Shown here piece by piece: positions 34,917 through 46,854 of a DNA stretch of 64,000 nucleotides; within the stretch, counting starts at the first letter, position 1; every line of letters starts with the position of its first letter. Position numbers and translations under genes: made by a program. This stretch comes from Favolaschia claudopus (lineage: Eukaryota > Basidiomycota > Agaricomycetes > Agaricales > Mycenaceae): the NCBI GenBank assembly GCA_037176885.1, contig JAWWNJ010000066.1, forward strand, positions 682,001 through 746,000, given 5' to 3'. The notes beneath the pieces were generated by a model that ran no database searches, was not told the DNA's origin, and saw nothing but the letters and a program-made list of their open reading frames with translations.

Positions 34917-35074
34917 TTTCTTTCCTACAGGCGGGCGTACTTGTCTGTTCTCCGGGGGCTTATCCGCACTGGGTTTCCCCTTTGCCCCCTTCCTCGAACT
35001 CTCTAAAAATGCTCTCCTTCGGCGCTGTTCCCCGTTCGGGAGGGACCAGCCCCGTTGGGAGAGCGAGAGTTCGC

Positions 35075-36925
35075 TTAGACAGCCGCCAGTAGAATCGCAA
35101 CAGCGTTGGCGTCGAATTGCGGCGGGGGAGGTTGGCTTTGATGAGCCACAAGGGGTGGTTGAACACCCCCTGAACCATGCGACTGGAGTTGTGTCACTTG
35201 CCGCTGGAGGTTTACTTGCTCAGCTCGCAAGGAAACCAATTCTTCTTCTCTTGGGTCATAGTAGAATTCCTCGTTCTGGCTGAACGCGGCTTGCGCGGCC
35301 TCCAGCTCCTGCTCGTCCATGTCAAGAACGGAGAGCTGAGCGAAGACAGACTGGTAGTTTTGCGCAGCGGCCGTTGGTTGGGCGGCCGGGCGGTACTCCT
35401 CTACCTGCTGCTTCTTGGACTTGTGCCCGTCTTTCGGGATAGGTATCCCATCGGGGAAACAGTCTCTGAACCCCACGACCTTCATCTTTCCACTCCCTAT
35501 GTGGGCTTGCCGGATGAGACACTTGTCTCTAAAATGCCCAAACTTGTCGCAATAAATACACCCCTGATCCGCCAGGTTCCCTTTGAATTGCACGGTAGGC
35601 ATTCGCGGGTAAGACTGGGAGTCAGCGGCGCCTGGGACTCTGCCCGGTAGGGACTTATAGAAGGACTCTAACTCAGCCATCTTCTTCTTGGTCGCGGCGT
35701 CGATCTCTTTTAATTGGGAGGTCTGATTATCCAGCCGCTCCATCATAGTGACGACCGACACCTTAATCGTCTCAAGAAGGGCCTTGTTAGGGTCCTCTTC
35801 TTCTTTCTTAATCGCAACGTTCGGATTCGGGAGAATCGACCGCCCGCTCGACGCTCGTCCAGAGCCGCTGGCGCTCTTTGACTTGCTCGAGTAACCTCGA
35901 TCAGAAGTGCCAAAGAACTCCGAGTTGGCGGTCGAACGTTTCGCGATCTTTTTGGCCTCACTCATGACTTCGGCCAGCGTCCATGAGCGGGCGTCTGGCT
36001 CGTCGTCGTCCTCAGCGGGAGGTTTCCTCTCGAGATTCTCCAGGATTCGCTCTTTAAACTCGCGAGTCAATTTGGAGAAGAACATCGGGAGGGCTTCCCG
36101 GTGCGAAATCAAGTTTGAATCGAGAAGCTTGTTCGCCTCGACGTTCATGGTTCGCGTGAGGCGCATGAGCTCGTCCTCATCATCCCGGTCAATCCCCTCT
36201 TCAGCGAACTTACGAAGCTGCTTGTGCAATTTCTGCACAGAGCCCTTCTTCTGGTCGACGACTGACGGGTAATTTTCCAGGATTTCTTTCTTGAAGTCGT
36301 CGAACGTCTTGGAGAACGAGTCGAACTGCCGCCACTCTTCAGCCGTAGCTTGAGCGGTGTAGCGGCAGACGAACTCGTTCTTCTTGTCGGCCGGCGTCTC
36401 ATCTAATTCCATCATACGCTCCACATGGTCCAGGAAACGAACGAGTTCCTCCGGCTCATCTTCTTTGAAGAGCGGGGCGTTCCTGTCCCATGGTTCCGGC
36501 GCGCGCTTCTTTCCTCGGGCGACAGTATTATTGCCGTCTTCAGCCATCGGATTGTTTGAAGGGGTTGGTGAAGTTTGGAGTAGTGGTGAAGAGATAGACG
36601 AGAGAGTCGTTGACGACTGGGTAGCTGCACCGTCGGGCGTAACAGGTCTAGTGCCGGGCGGTTGAGTCGGGGTTTGTTGTTCCAGCGGAGCAGAGGGGCT
36701 CAACGACTGGGTTCTGCGGGCACGATAAGCTTGTGCTTGGGATCGTCCGCGCAGAGAATAGATCTCCCGGGCGAGAGCAACAGGCGGGAGGGAAGAATCG
36801 GCAAGTTCGAGATCGAGAGCAGCAGCAGCGGCGCGTAGGCTAGTGTTGGTAGATCGAGGTTTTGGTGGTGGTACTCTAGCGGATCGTCCTTCTGAAGCCA
36901 CGTCTCCTCCGAAACTAAATGGCAA
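35075..36925 (-). CDS. gag: G1b gag, intact
   Basis: 616 residues in one frame. Ser/Pro/Thr-rich N-terminus, a helical Gag/capsid-like region (residues ~150-300), an acidic and Lys-rich linker, a short coiled coil and a CCHC knuckle C-x2-C-x4-H-x4-C near residues 456-469, then a Gln-rich tail. Gag forms the particle and packages RNA in this family. This is the only unbroken gag of the element in the window. The first codon of the open frame is a TTG, so the real start is unsure. Confidence 0.85.
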   Translation of the reverse strand: MPFSFGGDVASEGRSARVPPPKPRSTNTSLRAAAAALDLELADSSLPPVALAREIYSLRGRSQAQAYRARRTQSLSPSAPLEQQTPTQPPGTRPVTPDGAATQSSTTLSSISSPLLQTSPTPSNNPMAEDGNNTVARGKKRAPEPWDRNAPLFKEDEPEELVRFLDHVERMMELDETPADKKNEFVCRYTAQATAEEWRQFDSFSKTFDDFKKEILENYPSVVDQKKGSVQKLHKQLRKFAEEGIDRDDEDELMRLTRTMNVEANKLLDSNLISHREALPMFFSKLTREFKERILENLERKPPAEDDDEPDARSWTLAEVMSEAKKIAKRSTANSEFFGTSDRGYSSKSKSASGSGRASSGRSILPNPNVAIKKEEEDPNKALLETIKVSVVTMMERLDNQTSQLKEIDAATKKKMAELESFYKSLPGRVPGAADSQSYPRMPTVQFKGNLADQGCIYCDKFGHFRDKCLIRQAHIGSGKMKVVGFRDCFPDGIPIPKDGHKSKKQQVEEYRPAAQPTAAAQNYQSVFAQLSVLDMDEQELEAAQAAFSQNEEFYYDPREEELVSLRAEQVNLQRQVTQLQSHGSGGVQPPLVAHQSQPPPPQFDANAVAILLAAV

Positions 36926-37068
36926 AATCTTCTATCGCGGGCCTGGAGCTAACGGCTCGACGGGCGGGTGTATATTCTATTCTCGAGTCAACCGGCGGAT
37001 GGTTCGTGCTAGTTTATAGCAGCGTCCACAAGTGATTTCTTTCGACTTGACACAAATAATCTGTCACC

Positions 37069-37085
37069 CCTCGCGGTGGGCTCCA
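37069..37085 (-). other. G1b primer-binding site
   Basis: Same TGGAGCCCACCGCGAGG as at 15882, two bases inside the LTR. Confidence 0.6.
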
Positions 37086-37087
37086 GA

Positions 37088-38899
37088 TGAAACGGTGCGT
37101 GAAGGTGTAGGCGTGAAATATACCGAAATATAAAATCACTAAATCTAATCCAATACGACGTGTGTGTGTGTGTGTGTTCGGGGTGGCGGGAGCACGTATC
37201 GTCCCTCAGAATACTTGTGCAAGCTTCAATCAATCAAGGTCACTACGTTTGAGCGGGACGAACTACTAGATTGTCTAGCGAGAACGTAGCGGGCAAAAAC
37301 GATTCGCAGCGGGAGAAGCAAAGAGTCACTCTTTCTGAGACTTCGAAATGAGAAATTCTGAGTCTAGCGGGGAGGGTCTCCGTGCCAATAGAAAAGCGTC
37401 GCCCGGTAGTGGATCGTCAACCGGGAAGAAGCTTTCTGGATGACAACCGGCGGGCAGAAGGCGCGGCTCAGCGGGACGGGGTTCTTATTCAACTGGCGCG
37501 GCTCTGGCGAGGAGCGGGGCTCTTACGTCGATGGCGCGGACACTAACAGTGGCCGGGGCACTTACACCACTACGCGGCGGCGAGCTCGAACGGGGGTCTT
37601 TGAATACCGCGGAACGGCAGGGCACACGGGGCGTCGACGGCGCGGAATCAAGCACGAACGGGGGTCTTGGTTATACCGCGGAACTGCAAGAGACGGGGCT
37701 TCGTATTTCAGGAGGGCGCGGGCTCAAAGGCTGGCGGGGCTCTCAAAGTTCTGGCGGCTCGGTATGCCACAAGTCTTTCCGTATCACTCGAGTCTCTCTC
37801 AGATATCAAGTCTAGTCTCTTTCAAAGTTCCAATTCAAATTCTAGAGTCCGCTACAAACTGCCCTTGTCTACGGGTAGGTAATTGACTGAGTAACCAAAA
37901 GTACAGCGGGAGATTAAATACATGCAGCGGGAGCAGAAACAACCAAATAAAATCATGATGAGAGAGTGTCCAAGTTTGATGCCGCGCCCGCTGGGAACCA
38001 ATGGTATATTCAGGATTGCGAGTCGTGAGTGAAAAGACTGCCTCCCGGAGAAAGTCCATGCGGGCGGGTGGGTATTGCGCCTTATTGCGGTGCAATGGCG
38101 TGCTGGTTGCCATGTCCCCGGGAGGGGACACGAAATTCCTTCTTCATAATGTGGTCTTGCCGCTGGTCGAGTTGAAGTCGAAAAGGCTTCCCGCTGAGTA
38201 ATCAGTCAACGGCTCAACAGCGGTCAAGTTCGTCTGGTCTTCCATCTTCAGAACAGTCTAAGTCCCAGGGAAAATAGGGAGAGCCGAGTCGCGTTAGCGG
38301 CTCGACACTCGCCGTTCGGGTTGCCCGCAATCAGCGGGAAATGCCCCCGGCAACTCGCCATGTCCGTCTTATCATTCTGACAGAGCCGTTGGCTGGATAG
38401 CCGCTGGCTCCGCGGTGCTCCCGCTGGCAGTCGGTTAAGTCCCGGCTGTCCGTGATCAGCCGGCATGCTCGGTTAGGGCCTGCCGGTGATCCCGTTCGTC
38501 GATAGAGTAGTGGCCGTCCTGAGTTCGAAGTTGAACTCAGTATGGTCCCCCGCTAGATCTTCTTCATGTGGGTCGGCGGGTGAGCGCCTAACCTCAGGGA
38601 GGTCGGTAGTTCCTCTTGGTCGCCTCCAGCACCTTGAGATAGTAGTTTCCCACTAAGTCTCTCGGCCTGGCAGTAGAAATAGTCAGCGGCAGAGTCTCGC
38701 ACCCATGTTTAGGGAAACGTCGCTAAGCCGCTGCTACCTGTTAGTGGCCTGCCAGCTTATCGGCTATCCACAGCAATAAGATACTGTCCGCGAGGTCGGG
38801 CATACCTTCTGTTATCCTAGCCTCACTTCTCCCGCTGATAGATCTCGAAAATCGATAAATTTCGGGCATTTCATGCCTAGCCGCTGAGCGGCCCTATCA
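37088..38899 (-). repeat. G1b single LTR
   Basis: 1,812 bp. It carries the T seen in the G1a 5' LTR, not the G of the 3' LTR (at about 14660 / 60118). It acts as 3' LTR to the cargo genes on its right and as 5' LTR to gag on its left, so the unit has one LTR only. Confidence 0.9.
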
Positions 38900-38934
38900 T
38901 CTCCCCCTTTCTAGATTTCAACTCTCCCGAGTTG
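38900..38934 (-). promoter_or_regulatory. Hairpin plus polypurine tract, G1b
   Basis: On the minus strand: stem CAACTC / GAGTTG around GGGA (38934-38919), spacer, then GAAAGGGGGAGA directly before TGATAG of the LTR. It is the likely plus-strand primer, and lies about 670 bp upstream of gene A. Confidence 0.65.
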
Positions 38935-39602
38935 ACGACTTGGGATCGCCCGCTAGAGATCTGATCCATCTTCCCGGGGAAGGGGACTTCAAGACGAACT
39001 TCTGTCTTGGAATAATTTTAGATAACGAGCGGGCCGCCAGTGAGGCCCGGTTCCCGCTCGTCCCCTTTGGTATTTCACGAGAGAAAACCTTAACGAAGGA
39101 CTCGTGGCGACCTAATTTTAGATTTCCACTCTACTTCCGTTGACAGCTTCTCGCCTTAACTTCTCGCCGCGGCCGGCGATGCCGTCATTTTCATTATGAG
39201 GCGTCACCATTGCCTATTTCGGAAGTACATCAATTTGAGAAGCACTAGGGTCGAACTCTAACCCTGCGCTCTCTAAGGCCGTTGTATGTGGTCGCAATCT
39301 GGAATGTTTTGGATCAAAGAAGCCGCAGCGACCCCCCGCTTCTCCATTCAAATGTTTCTCATGAAAATTTTCCAGAGAATCCCATCAAACATTCAAACTC
39401 CGACCTCGAGAGGTATAAAGAGTCGAGAGGTTTTCTAGGTGGATTCCCCACCGATTCCCTGATTGGGCACCCCCTCGTCTCCTTCCCTCTGGCCCTTTGC
39501 CTTCTATCTTTCTACCCGGCCGCCGATCTTAAGTGCCTTGCACGGGGGATCCTCTTTCTTAGTCCTCCCCGCTGGTCCATTTCGTGACGTCCCATCCGCG
39601 AA
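38935..39602 (+). promoter_or_regulatory. Upstream region of gene A, G1b
   Basis: No ORF supported. TATAAA at 39414-39419 lies about 185 bp before the gene A start and is the best promoter candidate. Confidence 0.45.
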
Positions 39603-42600
39603 ATGACTGACGACAAACGCACCCCCCGGCCACGCCCATCGACCTCGGCCGCTCGTTCTGCATCTCACGCTTCCCGCGCCTCTAGGGCCCCTTCCCGCGC
39701 AGCACATTCACCTCCTCCAGTCACACCCGTTCCTAAGAAGGCTCCGGCTGCTGCACCGTCGGCGGCTTCGTCTTCGCGGGAGGCTGCCCGCGCATCCGCC
39801 CAGGAGATCCTCACCAGCCGCATCGACTGGTTCTCGGCTTGGCGGGACGATCCCCAGAAGTTTGAAAAGGCCAAGCAGCTGATCACTCCCGGCGCTCTGG
39901 ATAAAGTCCCCACCGGCGACGTCACCCAGCTCATTCGCGACATCCAGCAGGAGTTGGTGAGTCCCGGTTTCCTCTTCCTGTACCCTGGCCGCTGAGCTTA
40001 ACTGTCTGTGCTCAGGGCGTTCACCGGGCAAGCCTCAACTTCTCCAAGGGCAGCGAAGACCAGGTCCCCCCGATGGCTGTCGCCCTCAGCTACTACCTCG
40101 GCCGCCAACTCAAACGAATCGACCCCGAGCGGCACCTTCCTGATTTGTGGGGCCTGGCTCTCGGCAAGAATGCCATGCGGGAGCTCAAGGTCTGCCCCTA
40201 TTCCTTATCACTTCTCTCCTACCACCTCTTCTTATTTATCTCACCCTTTTTCAGCTTTCTAAGCCCCTCGAGCCTACGAAAGGTATCGCCGGTTTCCAAC
40301 TTCCGGGACGCCAGCGGCCGCCTAAGCCTGAGGACTTCAAGACGCCAAAGGCAACCCCGGTGAGTGGAATCTCACCGCTAGCGCGCTCGAGCTCATACCC
40401 GCCAGGATACTGCGGTGGCAGCTAGGCAGTTGTCGAAGGGCGACGACGACAAGCCCAAAGCTCGCGAGAAACCCGCCGCCGGCTCGTCCAAGTCGGGCAA
40501 GAGCGGTGGTAAGCCTGCTGCCGACTCCGAGCAGCCGGGCAAACCTGCCCCGCCGTTGAAGGTGAATTTCTTTCTCTATCTTTCTTTCAATTGATCTTCA
40601 ATTTTCCTCCAGGAGGGAGACGCTCCCCGGGAGAAGAAGGCGCTCCCGAAATTCAAGAAGAATGTAAGTCCACCGCTTTCGATCCTGGAAAGCCAGCGGC
40701 TGACCTCCCCTTTCCCTTTCAGACCGAACAGCCCACCACCGACCAACCCGCCGCTGAGAGCTCCAACCGGGTCACCGTTGTAAAGCGCAAAATCAAGGTG
40801 CCCGCTGACTCTCCCCTGGCCGCCGCTAGCGGGTCAAAACGCAAGGCCTCCGCCACCGCCGAAACCTCGCCGGCGAAGAAAGTCAAGGAGGACAAGGGCA
40901 AGGGCAGAGCGCCCACCCGTCAGGAGGTAGTAGTTACTCGTTGTTGCCCTAAATGTAAGGCGGACATAGAGTTGACTATAAATTTTTCCTAGACTCCCCC
41001 GATCGAGTACATCTCTGAATCCGAGGTGAAGGCTTCCAAGAAGCCTATTGTTCGTAAGTGCATTTCAAATTTCAAGTACAGACGGCCGCTGAATTCTTCA
41101 TTCATAGTCATCACCAAGCCCCCGCCGGCGGGAAAGGCCTCTACTTCAAAGCCAACCCCCCGCCACCCTCAAGAGGATGTGACGATCGACGAGGTGCCGT
41201 CGATGACCAACGTCGTGGCCGACATGGCCTACCGTACGATCATCCGCAACCTCGGTATCAACCCGGTGAGTCTTGGTTCAAATTCTTCCAACTTTTTATC
41301 TCGCCCGGTATGAACCGGACCAAATTCTAGAACCCGCCGACCACTAAGAAGGCTAAAGGAGAGGGCTTTGTTATTCCTAACAAAGAGCTCCTCAAGAAAT
41401 TCCTTTCCGCCTACCCGAACGCCGCCATGCGCAAGGAGCTCCCGATCGACCCAGAGCGGGGATTGTTCGCCCTCAGCTCTGACGCCTTCGTGGCTACTCT
41501 CGAGCTTTTCCTTGCTCAGGTAAGTGCCTCAGCGACCGGTTGGTTTTTATCTAATTCTCTTTCCTTCCTTAGTACGGTCCCCGGTGCATACGCTGCATCC
41601 ACAACGGGTCGGAGTGCGACGTCTCCGCCTTTCCCGCTGAGTGCTCAGCCTGCGCCAGCTCGAAGTCCAAGAAAGACTGCACCTTCTTGGCTACCGGCGA
41701 GGAACTGAGCCTCATGGGCACCGAGCTCAAGGAATGGGTCTTCATGACCCGCCCGGGTAAGAATTTAATATTTTCTATCTTTCTCCCGCTGACCGTTACT
41801 TTGCAGAGTGGTACGACCTCAATGAGGACGTGAATCAGGCCAGCGCAACCGTTTTCTCGATTCAAAACTCGCTGGAAAACGCCTACGCCCACCTCCGCAG
41901 CAAAATGTTCAAGTTGCTGCACGCGATTCTCACCACCCGCCGGCAGGTCAAACGCGAAGATTTCGTCGCCCGCTTCGACGGCAAGACGGTCGAGGAGCAG
42001 GAGGGTCATATGGAGCTCATGCTTCGTATCGCAATGACTCAGGGAATGCACGCCGGTACGGACATCAACGAAATCCGCGCCTGGCAATTCTTCCCGATGG
42101 CGCTTCTTGACGAGGCGGACGTCCCGATTTTTGGCACAGCCTATAACTTTTATAAGGCTTACGATGCCAACGATCGGTCCGCGCCTCTTGGTTTCTTCTT
42201 GATTCCGTCGGATGAGAAAGACAAGCGGGCGCCCCAGTTCATACAGGTCGAGGCAAGCCCTCCCCCTTCCTAAATCCTATCTGTCTTCTTACCCTTTTTA
42301 CAGCCGCACGACTGCTACGAGGTCATCTTCAAGGAGAACGACGAGGGCGAGAAGATCCCTGTTTCAACGACTGGCCCCGACGGCTCGCTCGTCAGGGCTC
42401 GCGCTCATAAAGACGGTGACGGCCCGCTTGAACTCGACCCGGTGGACTTCGACGGACACCCGCTGCCCTACAGCGCGAAGCATCAGAACGTGCCGGGTTT
42501 CTTCCGTCAGTTGTACGCCCGGGGGACTTTCATGGAGGTGCCCGACGAGGAAGTCAAACCTCCCCGCCGTCGTAAAGCTCCTGCCACCAAGAAATCCAAG

Positions 42601-43150
42601 GTCAAATCCGACCCGGTGGTTCGTGATGACGAGACCGACGCGCCCAATGACGAGTTTCTCCCGCCGCCTTCTCCTACCGAGGAAGAATCGGCAGACGATG
42701 GCCCTCCTGACGGTAAGTTCCCTCTTATTTCATCTCACTTTATCGCTCGCTAAGTCAGCCTTGCCCGTTCCAGCCGTGGATCTCGGATCCCGCCCGCCGA
42801 CTCCCGAGCCACGCTCCCGCTCGAAAGGCAAGGGTCGCGCCTTCGAGCCTGAAGTCGAGGAGTTCGTGAGCGACGCGGAGGTCGTTGCGCCGGTGGCTGA
42901 GGTGGGTCACTTAGTCTTCGAGCGGGACTTCTTGGCTGAAGCCTTCGCTTTCGAGGAGGTCTCTAGCGGGGAAGAGTCTGAGGAGGAGGATAGCGAGGAC
43001 GAGGTCGCCGGCAGCGTTGCCGAGCAGCTCGACGACGAGGACGCGGACGCCATGTCCGTCGAGGACGGGGACGCCGCCGAGGCTGACGCAGTCGGAGAAG
43101 TCGACGACACCGTCGAGGCCTCCGTCATCGACCTCGACGACTACGCTTGA
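39603..43150 (+). CDS. G1b gene A: large Zn2Cys6-like cargo protein
   Basis: Thirteen exons keep a single frame: 39603-39956, 40016-40189, 40255-40359, 40406-40561, 40613-40663, 40723-40926, 40993-41053, 41108-41265, 41331-41519, 41573-41756, 41807-42246, 42304-42712, 42774-43150; 953 residues. N-terminus Arg/Ser/Pro-rich, then a conserved-looking segment (exons 1-2), Lys-rich linkers with KRK and KKVK patches (nuclear-signal-like), a Zn2Cys6-like cluster C-x2-C-x6-C-x8-C-x2-C-x8-C at residues 489-520, a long helical/folded region, and a strongly acidic Glu/Asp tail. This is the layout of a fungal transcription factor with an activation tail; the DNA target is not shown. It is antisense to gag-pol. 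Two donors are weak (GTCTGC, GTCGAG). Confidence 0.8.
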
Positions 43151-43933
43151 GCCGGTGAGTCCAGCTTATATCCCTTGACTCTCTCTGACCCATCTTTCTA
43201 GAGTTCCTCGTGGGTGGGCGGGCGGCAAGTAAGCAACTTGCCCGTTCTTCCCGCTCCCCCTGACTTCAACTGACTTCTTTCTTCAGAAATATTTTCTGTA
43301 TTCAATAATCGCGGGGGCCGAGCGGCCCCCAAACATCATCAAAAGCTACGGGTACGGGTCCCATAATCCCGCTGGTTGCGAACGGTCTGGCCTGGTGGAA
43401 TTCCACCCGCCATGACCCCCAAATAAAATAAATTGCCCCATAGTAGTAGAGCATCGTGTACCGGCCAAAAAGAGCCGATGAAACTAAAAATAAAAGCTTT
43501 TACGATGCTCCCTTTTTATGTGTGATTCAATCTCTAAGTTCTGCCTGAGTTCCAAAGTCAGAGTCCCCGGCTAGAGCTCTTAAATATCTTGTAAGAGTCC
43601 GAAGTGAGGAATTCCAACTAAGTGCCACGCCCGTCGGCTGAGTACGACTGGGAGAGCGAGCTGAACATTGAACGTCAAGTTTTTCAACATGCCGAGCGGC
43701 AACGGTGCTTATCACCGGGATCATCAGATAGCGGGGATTGCCCGCGGCATCTCATCCAGCTGTCAGCGGCTGTCCTCGGACTCCACCGGGGGACTAGTTC
43801 CTCATTTCTCCCGCCAGCCTCGTAAAAGGGATAACGTAGAGTAGAACCGGCCCGGCGGATCGAGTTACCCGCTACCGTACTGGTATTCGATAGGGGTAGA
43901 TAGCCAATCAAACCATCTTTTCTTTCAATTGCC
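43151..43933 (+). other. Region between genes A and B, G1b
   Basis: No gene. A perfect 8-bp GC hairpin (GGGGGCCG-AG-CGGCCCCC, 43313-43330) and AGCATCGT / ACGATGCT inverted repeats (43450-43457 and 43502-43509) lie downstream of gene A and may be 3'-end signals. Confidence 0.45.
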
Positions 43934-44676
43934 ATGCCTCAGCCCATAGGTGGAGTCTTAATCGACTACCATTCCTTCCCAGTGGTCAGTCAAGACTTTG
44001 TGCGCAAGATCTATACTGTGGTAGGCTGTCCTCAACACATTTCTGCGCCAAGTCCAACCAGCCGCTAGCCGAATCTCGTCTGCACGCCTTGTAGTGACGC
44101 CGGCGAAGATTGTGAATTTCTTCACTGGGGCTCGAAGTGCACTCGGTGCCGGGAGGCGAAGGTCCCCAAGTGTCTGTTCACCGGGGTGGACTGGTTCAAG
44201 TTTACCTATCCATCTTCGACCTTTCCGGCACTTTTCATCTATCGCAGCGGTAAGTCTAGCCGCTCTTCAAATTCTCATCTTTCTTATGCTATTTAGGCGG
44301 CACTTTATACGACCTTGCATTCCTCGAACTCTGGTACCACCTGCGCCTCGGCGGCTTAAGCCCCGATATGTTTATAGGCTCGGTGGACGGTGAGCCCGCT
44401 GACTTTTTACGTCGGCGGGAGGAATTTGCCGGCGACCTTCGTGACTGGGACATTGCTCACGACCTGTCTCACGCTGCTCACTCCAGCCGGCGGCTGTATT
44501 TCTACAACATCCTGTCTCGAGTTTTACGCGAGTGGCGCGCTCAGGATCGTTCGATCCATGCCCAATGCGATGTCGACGCAGCCATCTCTCTTCATGATGT
44601 CAGGCGACGGGACGATAATGCACCGACCGTCGTGCCCTTGACCCAAGGCACGCGCCGCCAGACCTTCGAGCGATAA
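43934..44676 (+). CDS. G1b gene B: small zinc-cluster protein
   Basis: Exons 43934-44020, 44069-44249, 44297-44676; 215 residues. The cluster C-x2-C-x6-C-x8-C-x2-C-x7-C (residues 34-64) opens exon 2, with W-G-S-K-C before the fourth cysteine. Exon 3 is helical and charged. No activation-like acidic tail is seen. Cysteine spacing matches the fungal Zn2Cys6 pattern (C-x2-C-x6-C-x5-12-C-x2-C-x6-8-C), but the usual basic residues between cysteines 2 and 3 are mostly absent, so DNA binding is not certain. Confidence 0.75.
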
Positions 44677-44848
44677 TCCAGGCTAGTAGCTTTTCCCCGT
44701 TAGGGTCAAATAAATCTCTTTGCCCGGTCGCAAGCCGTTATCGTGATGTCTGATTCCACCTGAGCCGTTGGTCCGGCAGCCGGTGGTACTCACCCGTCGG
44801 CTATAGATTTTACTTATAGCGGCCGGTGCCCAGTGAGTCCTTCGAGCG

Positions 44849-45519
44849 ATGCCCGCCTTTTCTTTGGCAGCGACTTTTTACTCAGAACGCTTTAGGAGCT
44901 TCACCGGTCCCTCAGAGTACCAGCTCGTACTTCAAGCTCAGTTTGTGGGTTTTTCGATCTTTCTCGGCGCTCTCCCGCTGACGGGTGCCTTCTCTTAGCC
45001 GGAGTACGAGTGCCAGTGCTGCCTCAAGAACTACCGCCATTGCATCTGGATTCAGTGGGGTGAAGCCTGCCTCAGCTGCATGTTCATAGGTCGCGCCGCC
45101 TTGTGCTGCTACACTAAGAAGTCCGTCTGGCAGGCCGAGAACAGCCGTCGTCGCGACACTCTTCTAGCCTCTCAGCCAGGCAAGTCTGCTTTCTCTCTTT
45201 CTACCTCTCGGCGGGGCCTTAGTGGATTTTAGCTCCCTCCGCCGGGCGGATCGCTCAGTTTGACTGGTACGCCAGGGCTGCCGCTGCCCGATTCGACGAG
45301 AAGTTGTACATTGATGTGCGTACTTGCACCATCCTCGCCGCCAGGTCCATGCTCGGCACCCTTGGGTTTGGCCAGCTACGCTTCTTGTATCGGCTGTGGT
45401 TTGACGCGAAGGGGGCGGGCATGCGAAAGGAAATTGTAGATCTCCTCCGGGATAGGTTAGACGCTGTAGCTCTCCAGTCCGGCGCAAGGCTCCCGCCCGT
45501 TATGTTCATCGGGCCGTAA
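44849..45519 (+). CDS. G1b gene C: small zinc-cluster protein with a GC-AG intron
   Basis: Exons 44849-44944, 44999-45179, 45233-45519; 187 residues. Cluster C-x2-C-x6-C-x8-C-x2-C-x8-C (residues 37-68) at the start of exon 2, with W-G-E-A-C. The second intron (45180-45232) uses a GCAAGT donor, the known rare GC-AG class; only this choice keeps the frame. Exon 3 is helical and resembles the last exon of the G2 small gene. Upstream 44677-44848 shows no other gene. Confidence 0.7.
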
Positions 45520-45803
45520 GCGTAGTAGGAAATATATTCCCACTGTCAAACGAACTTGCATCTTTAAAACTCTGTTTCAAGCTGCCCGATTAGGAAGGCT
45601 TCTTAGAAACCAAAGCTTCCTCGTGTTTTTCGCTCAGCGGGAGCTCAGCACCTCGTTGGATATTCCACATGTATTGCGGATCTTCCGGGAGCGTCGGGTG
45701 CAATGAGTCCCACTGTCGATCTCTATGTTTTTGGGTCTCCCGCCAGGTCTCAGAGGGGTATTTAAGCTGGCGGGAAGGTCCCATTTGCTTCAGTTGTCTA
45801 CTC

Positions 45804-46432
45804 ATGTCTTTGCTGGAAAATCCGCTCTTTCCGAATGACCCCGTCGGCCCGCTCAGGGAGTACTATGTACGTTCCTGAACATTTTGCCTCGGGTAATTCC
45901 TCATCATTCGGCAGCCTGGCCGGGTATGCTCTGCGTGCCTCAACACCCGTTCTCATTGCGAGTTTACTGAGTGGGGAGCACCGTGTACCCGCTGTTTCTT
46001 GCTGAAGCACAACTGCTCGTACACTCAGACCGCTGAGCTGGCCGATGAAATAGCTGCCCGCCGGCACCGTTTCAAAGAGGGTCCCGATCGTAAGTGACGA
46101 CTTCTTTCTTATCTGTTGCGCCACAACTGATCCCCCGCTCGCTTCTAGCGGCTACGAAGGAACAGCTTGCTGCTTGGGACGTCGTTCACGAGGGGACCCT
46201 GGCGCAGTTCCCATTCTGGCAACAATACCATGCTGTAATCGTTGGTCGAAACGTCGCAGAGGCAACCCAACGGCTGTCTTTTTACTTCGAGGCCCGCCAG
46301 GTTTTCCATCTTCTGCAAGAGGCCAAAACGGCTAATCTCCCGGCTGCGTATGTTGCTGTTATCCGCGAGCGGTTAGACGTTCTCGCAAATAATCTTTTCT
46401 TGGATCTTCCGGCTAGGATGCGGGCAGTGTAG
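45804..46432 (+). CDS. G1b gene D: small zinc-cluster protein
   Basis: Exons 45804-45866, 45915-46089, 46149-46432; 173 residues. Cluster C-x2-C-x6-C-x8-C-x2-C-x6-C (residues 26-55) at the start of exon 2 with W-G-A-P-C; exon 3 is an amphipathic helical region. A TATTTAAG element lies about 40 bp upstream of the ATG. B, C and D share exon plan and signature and look like paralogues. 45520-45803 has no gene. Confidence 0.75.
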
Positions 46433-46560
46433 ATACAGGCACATGTACTTTCGGATAGTTCGTTCCGATAACACACGCTCCCGCCCCATGTGAGGCCTTG
46501 GAAACATTTATTTCTTGGTAAAGATGTGCCCGCTGCCCTCAAATGACGTGCTAGGTGACC

Positions 46561-46600
46561 CACCTCTCCCCCTTTCAGAAATCTCAACTGTCCTCAGTTG
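46561..46600 (-). promoter_or_regulatory. Hairpin plus purine tract upstream of gene E, G1b
   Basis: On the minus strand: stem CAACTG / CAGTTG around AGGA (46600-46585), then GAAAGGGGGAGAGG. It is about 255 bp upstream of gene E and not next to an LTR, so it is not simply a PPT. The rest of 46433-46854 shows no gene; a TATAAGA box lies at 46784-46790. Confidence 0.6.
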
Positions 46601-46854
46601 ATCGATCAGAGGAAATTCAGGTCCCCCGGCAGCAAATTTTTGTGCCACGGAACGATCGGGCGCGTTTGAAATAATTTTCTGCGCCACCGGCGGGTGCATC
46701 TACCATAAATGGTAATCCAAGTTCGGCCGTTGTCCAAATTTCGTCCTAATTATCCTTACGGCGTTATATTACGGCCGCTCGAGTATAAGAAGCAGCGGGC
46801 GAACGGGTATACTCCCCAGCCTCGTCTACTGTCTTTACTCTGCTTCCTTCAAAA

